A stretch of DNA of 64,000 nt from Cricetomys ansorgei (Eukaryota > Chordata > Mammalia > Rodentia > Nesomyidae), in the NCBI GenBank assembly GCA_026225945.1, contig JAMJFZ010000289.1:365001-429000 (forward strand), given 5' to 3'. Made by a program: the position numbers and the translations under genes. Below are positions 58,453 through 64,000 of this stretch, one piece after another (the stretch's first letter is position 1; the number at the start of each line of letters is the position of its first letter). A model generated the notes under the pieces. The model saw only the letters and a program-made list of their open reading frames with translations. It was not told the DNA's origin and did no database searches.

Positions 58453-59124
58453 CCGCTCAAAGACCCAAGCCTCGTGTCTCCCTACACCCACCCCCAACAA
58501 ATCTCTCACGTGGCTGTTGCGTGGTGTGAATTTGCGATGGTCCTTGGCCTCTATCCCCGAATACCCTTCCATCGCAAAAAAATAAAATAAAATAAACCTT
58601 TTCAGATACAAGTTAGCATTTCTTAAGTAAAACTAAAATATTCAACTTAAAAACCAAAAGGAATGTGAAAGCAGTACTTATTCTAAACAGAAAAAAAGAG
58701 ACAAGCTCTGAGCCACAACGGCGGAGACGACAGTGCCGGGAAGGACTCTGAGTTGGAAAGATGACCCGTTATAATTTTTATCGTTGAGGTTACTTTTATA
58801 AACTTACTGAGTCTATTTTTTAAACTGCTCTCTTATACACAAGTTGTATAGTTTTGCCACTGCACAAAGTAGGTTGTAAATAAATCATTCAAAAACAGCC
58901 AGAAAATCCGCTTGTTTTTAGTAAGGAAACTTACTCTTAGAAATTCAGAGGGATAATATGCCCTCTCCTTGCTATGCACACATTTACATATTACACAAAC
59001 TTAAATTTTTGTGCCTAAAAAATGTTCATATAATGTTTTCTTTAAGTATAAATTATTCTTTATTGCCCTACCAATATCTATTATAAAGCAAACGACTAAC
59101 CTTAACTGACAAAATACTTACAAG

Positions 59125-59462
59125 AAAGAAAGAGGACTGGGAAGAGAAGGTAGGCTGGGAAGAGGGAGAGGAGAGGGGAGGGAATAGGAGGGGAGGAGAG
59201 GGGAACGGAGGGGAGGGGAGGGGAGGGGAAGGGAAGGAAGGGGAGGGGAAGGGAGGGGAGGGGGGGAGGGGAGGGGAGGGAAGGGAGGGAGGGAATGGTG
59301 GGAGGGGAGGGGGAGGGGAGGGAAGGGAAGGGAAGGGAATGGTGGGAAGGGGAGGGGAGGAGAAGAGAAGGTAGGGGAGGGGAGGGGAAGGGAGGGAAAG
59401 GGAGGGAGGGGAAGGGAGGGAGGGGAAGGGAGGGAAGGGAAGGGAGGGAAGGGAAGGAAGGC
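59125..59462. repeat. (GGGGA)n purine minisatellite
   Basis: About 340 bp of G/A with repeated GGGGAGGGGA units and few interruptions. Capable of G-quadruplex or triplex structures. Confidence 0.95.
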
Positions 59463-60429
59463 TGCTCAGGAACAAGGTTCTCATTGACTGAGCTGATCTA
59501 ATCAAATATTCTCTCACTGCACCATGGCCCAACACTTAATATACAATTAAAACTACCCAATCCAAGGTTGAAAAACCCAAAAGGAGCAATAAAGAAAAAA
59601 TATTAGAGCAGTGATGATAATTGGCTTTTGCAGGAAGTTAAATTCCAAATTAAAAAATGGCTACATCAAGTGAAATTACTAGTAAATTATAAAATACATA
59701 CAAACAAAGAAAAATTAAATACTTCTTACAAATAAGCTATTTATCCATACTGACTTGATAGTCACGACTAGTTCTGTAAGAAAAGTAAGTTTAAGATCAC
59801 TGTGAATAACTTAATACCTGCTTTTAGAGTAACAACCAATAAACATATTCTTAAAAAATAATAAATAAATGGCTACATCAGGAACACTTTATGTTTGGAT
59901 TCAAAATAACCTGACTTTCTCTCTCCCTCTCCCAGTGCATGTCTCTCCACACAGAACCCAACCCAGACTTTCACGCCTTTTTACAGTATAAGACAGCGCC
60001 CACCCACCCCCAAAGCCTCAAGTGGGGCTGCAGGAGGATGCGTGCTCACCAGGACGCGCTTAGTGGGGCCGGGGAACAGGTGGGGAAATGGAGCCACTGT
60101 GGACATTTCACTGTCTGGGAATACTGGACACCAGATTGGAGCTGACACTAATTTGTGGGTCAGTAGTCAACGCAGGAGCTTACGGAGGTCAAGTGAACCC
60201 AACTTTGGCTGAGTTCTCTTTAGGATCCAGTAGGTCTCTGAACCCACCTCACAGCGATTCCCTCCATTCGGAGTTCAAAGCTAGAGAAGTCAAAGGCGGC
60301 GGCAGGGGCTATGTATACTCTGGACATCGGAGTGGTAATATTACCAATAGTGACCAAACGTAGCGTGGGGAGGAAGTTCATTCTGGCCTACAGTTTCCAG
60401 GTCACACTCCGTCACTGAGGGAAGGCAGA

Positions 60430-60590
60430 ACAGGTACTCAAACCTGGGAGCCTGGAGGCAGAGACTGAAGCAGAGGCCATGGAGGAACACTGTTTATTGG
60501 TTTGCTCCTCATGGCTTGCTCAACTTGCTGTTTTATATAATTCACCAACACAAGCATCCATTCAGGAGAAAGCCAAATTCCTCAGGTCAG
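60430..60590 (-). mobile_element. MaLR LTR fragment
   Basis: cagaggccatggaggaacac, ggtttgctcctcatggcttg and gctgttttatataattc match the reverse MT-type LTR pattern seen also at 61236. Confidence 0.6.
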
Positions 60591-60710
60591 ATTTATTTGG
60601 ACCCTCTGCTTCATAAACTGAGAGATGCAATGGTGAACAAAAATATCTTCCACCATCAAGGAAATAACACACATGGGAGGCTTACTGAAGTTTTCATTCC
60701 ATTTCTGTTG

Positions 60711-60713
<3 letters not shown>

Positions 60714-60748
<35 letters not shown>
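60714..60748. repeat. (TG)17 microsatellite
   Basis: Pure TG run. Confidence 0.96.
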
Positions 60749-60754
<6 letters not shown>

Positions 60755-61235
60755 TAACTGACTCATTAATTCATACATACATACAATGTAGGCTAAAAAT
60801 GTTTCTGGTTTCCAGTACTACTGTGGTCTTCAAACTTTCTATACATTTATGTGCATAAAACCAGGGCCATCTGATTGGTAAGTGTTATTTAAATATAATT
60901 GCTTTTAAAATCATAAATAATCATGTGATTGTTTTATAAAACATAAATAATGTAATCACAGAGTCATGCTTAATATTTAGAATTTTTAATTTTGTAAATA
61001 TTTTCTTTATATAGTACTCAGCGCTATATAATTTAAAAGAAACCAAAGTTAACAAAAATCAAAATGAAACAAAAAAAAAACTGCCTCACTTCGATTGAAT
61101 AAAATTTACATCTATGGAAAAGGAACAAGAAAGAGGAGAGCAATGGTATAATTGTAAAGCTTTACAGTGAACAAGAATCAAGAATTCATTTCTGTGAAAG
61201 CCTACAAAGCTTAGGTAAAACTATTCTACTAGTTA

Positions 61236-61760
61236 CTCTTCTGTTGTTGTAATAAAACCCTCTGGGGCTGGAGAGATGGCTGGCTCAGTGGTAGAGAGCA
61301 CTGGCTGCTCTTCCAGAGGTCCTGAGTTCAATTCCCAGCCCACAGCCCTCTGCAGTGGGATCCGATGCCCTCTGCTGGCCTATAGGTGTTTATGCGGATA
61401 GAGTACTCACACATAAAATACATAAACAATAAAAGATTGTTTTAAAAAATCAATCTTTAAAAAAAAACCCTCTGACCAAACCAACGTAAGGAAGAAAGGG
61501 TCTATTTTATTTGGGCTTAAGGTAGAGGCCATCGTACCTGGGAAAGCTCAGCAGTGTAAGCAGAACCTGGCTGATCACATTTTCATCCACGCACAGGAAT
61601 CAGAGAACAGGAAGTGGGGGTAGACTATAAAGCCTCAAAGCCTGCCCCCAGTGATGTACTTCCTCCAGCAAAACTCTACCACCTACAGGTTACATCTCCA
61701 AACAGCACCACCAAGTTTTCAAATACATGGGGAGGGGGGCCATTTCCCATTCAGAGCACA
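61236..61760 (-). mobile_element. MaLR LTR split by a B2 insertion
   Basis: ttgttgtaataaaaccctctg on one side and ccctctgaccaaaccaacg… ggaagaaagggtctatttt on the other join into one reversed MT-type LTR once the B2 is removed. Confidence 0.7.
61265..61463 (+). repeat. B2 SINE with intact target duplication
   Basis: Full-length B2 (gggctggagagatggctgg … gatccgatgccctctgctgg) flanked by an 11-bp duplication, AAAACCCTCTG, at 61254-61264 and 61464-61474. Confidence 0.94.
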
Positions 61761-62449
61761 GCTGTGGACTAAATCCAAAGAGAGACAAGAATATAGGAGA
61801 TTGTTGGAAATGGAGAGCCGTTATTATAGAGCCGGGTGGCCTATGATTCCTCGCCATCTCTAGCATACTGGGAAGAGATGAAGCAAGAGAGATGGCTTCT
61901 GTGTTTGGCCTTCGGCCAGGGTATGAGTGTCTGAAACAAAATATTCTGACGTTTATGGGCATCCTTGCATTAGGAAAACTTAGTAACACATGTTGCCATA
62001 CATTGCTATAATACATGTCATTTATTTGCACAGAATCATCTTAGCCAAGTCGCTCCCTAGGATTTCATGAACTAAGTCTGTGATGATCTGGTCTGTCATC
62101 CTCGGTGGACTGGGATATTGCAAGAGAGGAAACAGTAGTGAGCAGCATGAATGGGGCCCGGAGTGCTGCTCCAATGGCCACCCTCAGTCTCTGCAACCCC
62201 AGAATCTCTGGCTACAGCACTTCCAACAATGTTCACAAGAATAGTCAAAATTCTAAAACGACACTAAGTCTGGGAAATACTCCTAAATGAAGGAAATCAA
62301 GGAAGAGAAAAGAGAGAAGAGGTCCAGTTCATTTTCTTGGCTTTTCCTTAAAAGCACTCCCTCAGACTACCCAATCGATTCCTAGGTAACATTTATATGC
62401 CTAAGAGCATCCGATTCTGTGGCTGTTCTTTATCTTAAAAAAAAAAAAA

Positions 62450-62640
62450 ATGTGTTTTGTGTGCCTGTAAATATATGCAACACATGAATGCAGTGTCAGT
62501 GGCGGCCACAAGAGAGCATCAGATCCCCCTTGGAACTACAGCTCCAGACAGCTGTACACAGCTGTGTGGGTGTTAGGAATCAAACCCTCGTCCTCCAGAG
62601 AGCAGCCAGTGCTCTTAACCACTGAGCCATGCCTCTAGTT
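62450..62640 (-). repeat. B2/B3 SINE, reversed
   Basis: gtgcctgtaaatatatgc … ttaggaatcaaaccctcgtcc … gctcttaaccactgagcc. Full-length in reverse. Confidence 0.92.
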
Positions 62641-63207
62641 CCCCTGTGGCTGCTATTTTCATGGGTTCTTTAGTCTCTCCAGGGAGAAGGGAAAATAGAA
62701 TTTCTACAGTATTGCAAATTATTTTCTCGAAGAAGGAAAAACTAAAGAAGGAAAGCCTATAGTCCACCACACTGAGGATTCAAGACGACCACCAGGAAAA
62801 TCTCGTGAAGCAACAGTCACACTCCGATGTCTGCCAGCTTTAAAACACAGCAAACAAGAAATATTGTATTTGAGGAAGAAGACTGCATGGGCTCAAAGCA
62901 GAAAATGACCCTCCCCAAACCCTCCATCCCCACCAGGAGAAAACAAACAGGATTCAAGCAGAGCTGCTTCAATATCAGTAGCAGGTAGAAAGTTAAATAG
63001 AAATAATTGTCCCTGATTAAGTAAAGGGAAATTATCTTATCTAACAAAGTAAGCAACCAAGGAGAAATTTCTGTGATGCATCAGGAACTGTACATCTCTG
63101 CTCGAGGTCGATCTTTCTGGTGACTATTTACCAAAGGCTCCCAGAGACTACTGTAATTTAGAAAGACTTCATGATTACATTGATAAATACAGGAATTAAA
63201 ATGTAAA

Positions 63208-63303
63208 ACAGACAGCCATGGTAGTGCACACTTTAATCCCAGCACTCGGGAGGCAGAGGCAGGCAGATCTCTGTGAGTTCAAGGCCAGCCTGGTCTTCTA
63301 ACT
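63208..63303 (+). repeat. 3'-truncated B1 SINE
   Basis: catggtagtgcacac… ggaggcagaggcaggcag… gccagcctggtcttct, ending abruptly without a tail. Confidence 0.9.
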
Positions 63304-63819
63304 CACTTATGTTTTTATTCACAGTCTTTGGTTTCTGAGTGACTGTTTTGAGTCACATACCACCCTATACATTAGTGAACAAGACGGTGATTCGGAAATG
63401 TGCGGCAATAAATAGATGCTCAGGCACAAAAAAGTCCAGCAGGAAAAGGATAGAGATGTGAGGCAGAACGCATGGGAACACGCAGTGGGTACGGTTCATG
63501 GACTTGGAACATGGCTTGGGGACAGCAGGAAAGAGCTATGCAGGTGTAGTCCACTAAAACAAAAATAATAACAAAACCCTCCATCTAGAAAGAATGTCCA
63601 TCATAAAGATCGCTAAGGCAGGAGAACGCTTGGTGTGTTCAAGAGCTGGGAGGGAGCGAGAATGACGGGAACCCAGGCAGGGAGAGGAGTGCAAGTGAGG
63701 TCAGTCACTTTGGCTTCTACGTGAAATGCAAAGCCTGGGCAGTTTGGAGCAAAGGAAATCCATATCCTAACAAGTTTCTGTTGTTCTCGTCTGGCCTTAT
63801 CGAAGAAGAATTGACTGTG

Positions 63820-63990
63820 AGTTCAGGTGATAAAAGTGATTTGATGTGCGTTCACGCTGTGAGGTGATCCTCACAATCGAGGTAATTAACACATCCATCA
63901 TTGCATGTAATGACTATTTTGTGGACCGGGGAGGACAGTGGGGACACCTAAGCTCTTCACAAATCTCAAATACACAATGGATTATTATTG
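63820..63990 (-). repeat. L1 3'-UTR relic, reversed
   Basis: gtgatttgatgtgcgttcac … aattaacacatccatcattgc is the reverse of an old L1 3' UTR motif also present, forward, near 18540. Confidence 0.65.
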
Positions 63991-64000
63991 ACCAGAGTTA

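Noticed and set aside
59068..59535. A Pro/Ser/Leu-rich 155-codon minus-strand frame
   Set aside because: It is a translation of the (GGGGA)n tract.

Overview
This is a window of mammalian, and specifically muroid rodent, nuclear DNA. The evidence is the density of rodent SINEs (B1, B2/B3, ID and B4-type), old L1 and MIR relics, MaLR-type LTRs, a rodent URR1-like DNA transposon and long microsatellites. Several B1 copies share an unusual right-end variant (…GTTACAACAGAGAA…) in place of the common …GCTACACAGAGAA…. This suggests a lineage that is not simply laboratory mouse, but the species cannot be fixed from here.

The only protein-coding gene I can support lies on the minus strand. Ten consecutive internal exons, transcribed from position 56461 down to 20306, were found by reading short reverse-strand reading frames bounded by AG and GT splice signals. 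All nine junctions keep the reading frame, and together the exons encode about 658 codons (1,973 nt). The protein is a charged, glutamate/lysine/glutamine-rich coiled coil whose sequence matches what I know of CCDC171 (coiled-coil domain-containing protein 171, formerly C9orf93 in human). Both ends of the gene lie outside the window: at least one upstream exon beyond 64000 and the C-terminal exons before position 1. No promoter, first exon or 3' UTR is visible.

Layout, from high to low coordinates in gene order: intron with (GGGGA)n, (TC)n and MaLR/B2 repeats (64000-56462); exons A-E spread over 56461-48766; a 14.8 kb intron rich in L1, B1 and RMER1-like repeats (48765-33948); the large 505-bp exon F and exon G (33947-32503); a 10.2 kb intron with an L1 split by a two-LTR element (32502-22274); exons H, I and J close together (22273-20306); and at least 20.3 kb of the next intron (20305-1).

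No tRNA, rRNA, CRISPR or convincing second gene was seen. The long open frames elsewhere fall in microsatellites, transposons or antisense to the exons. The most useful second looks are a GC-rich minisatellite abutting a weak splice donor (exon C), a (TG)22 tract 25 nt after the exon J donor, a hydrophobic segment inside the coiled-coil protein, a nested LTR-in-L1 insertion with an internal tandem repeat, an unrecognised diverged direct repeat at 22674/24200, a YY1-motif-headed short element at 20982, and a possible retrocopy at 41340-41760. I do not see clear evidence of a new biological system here.
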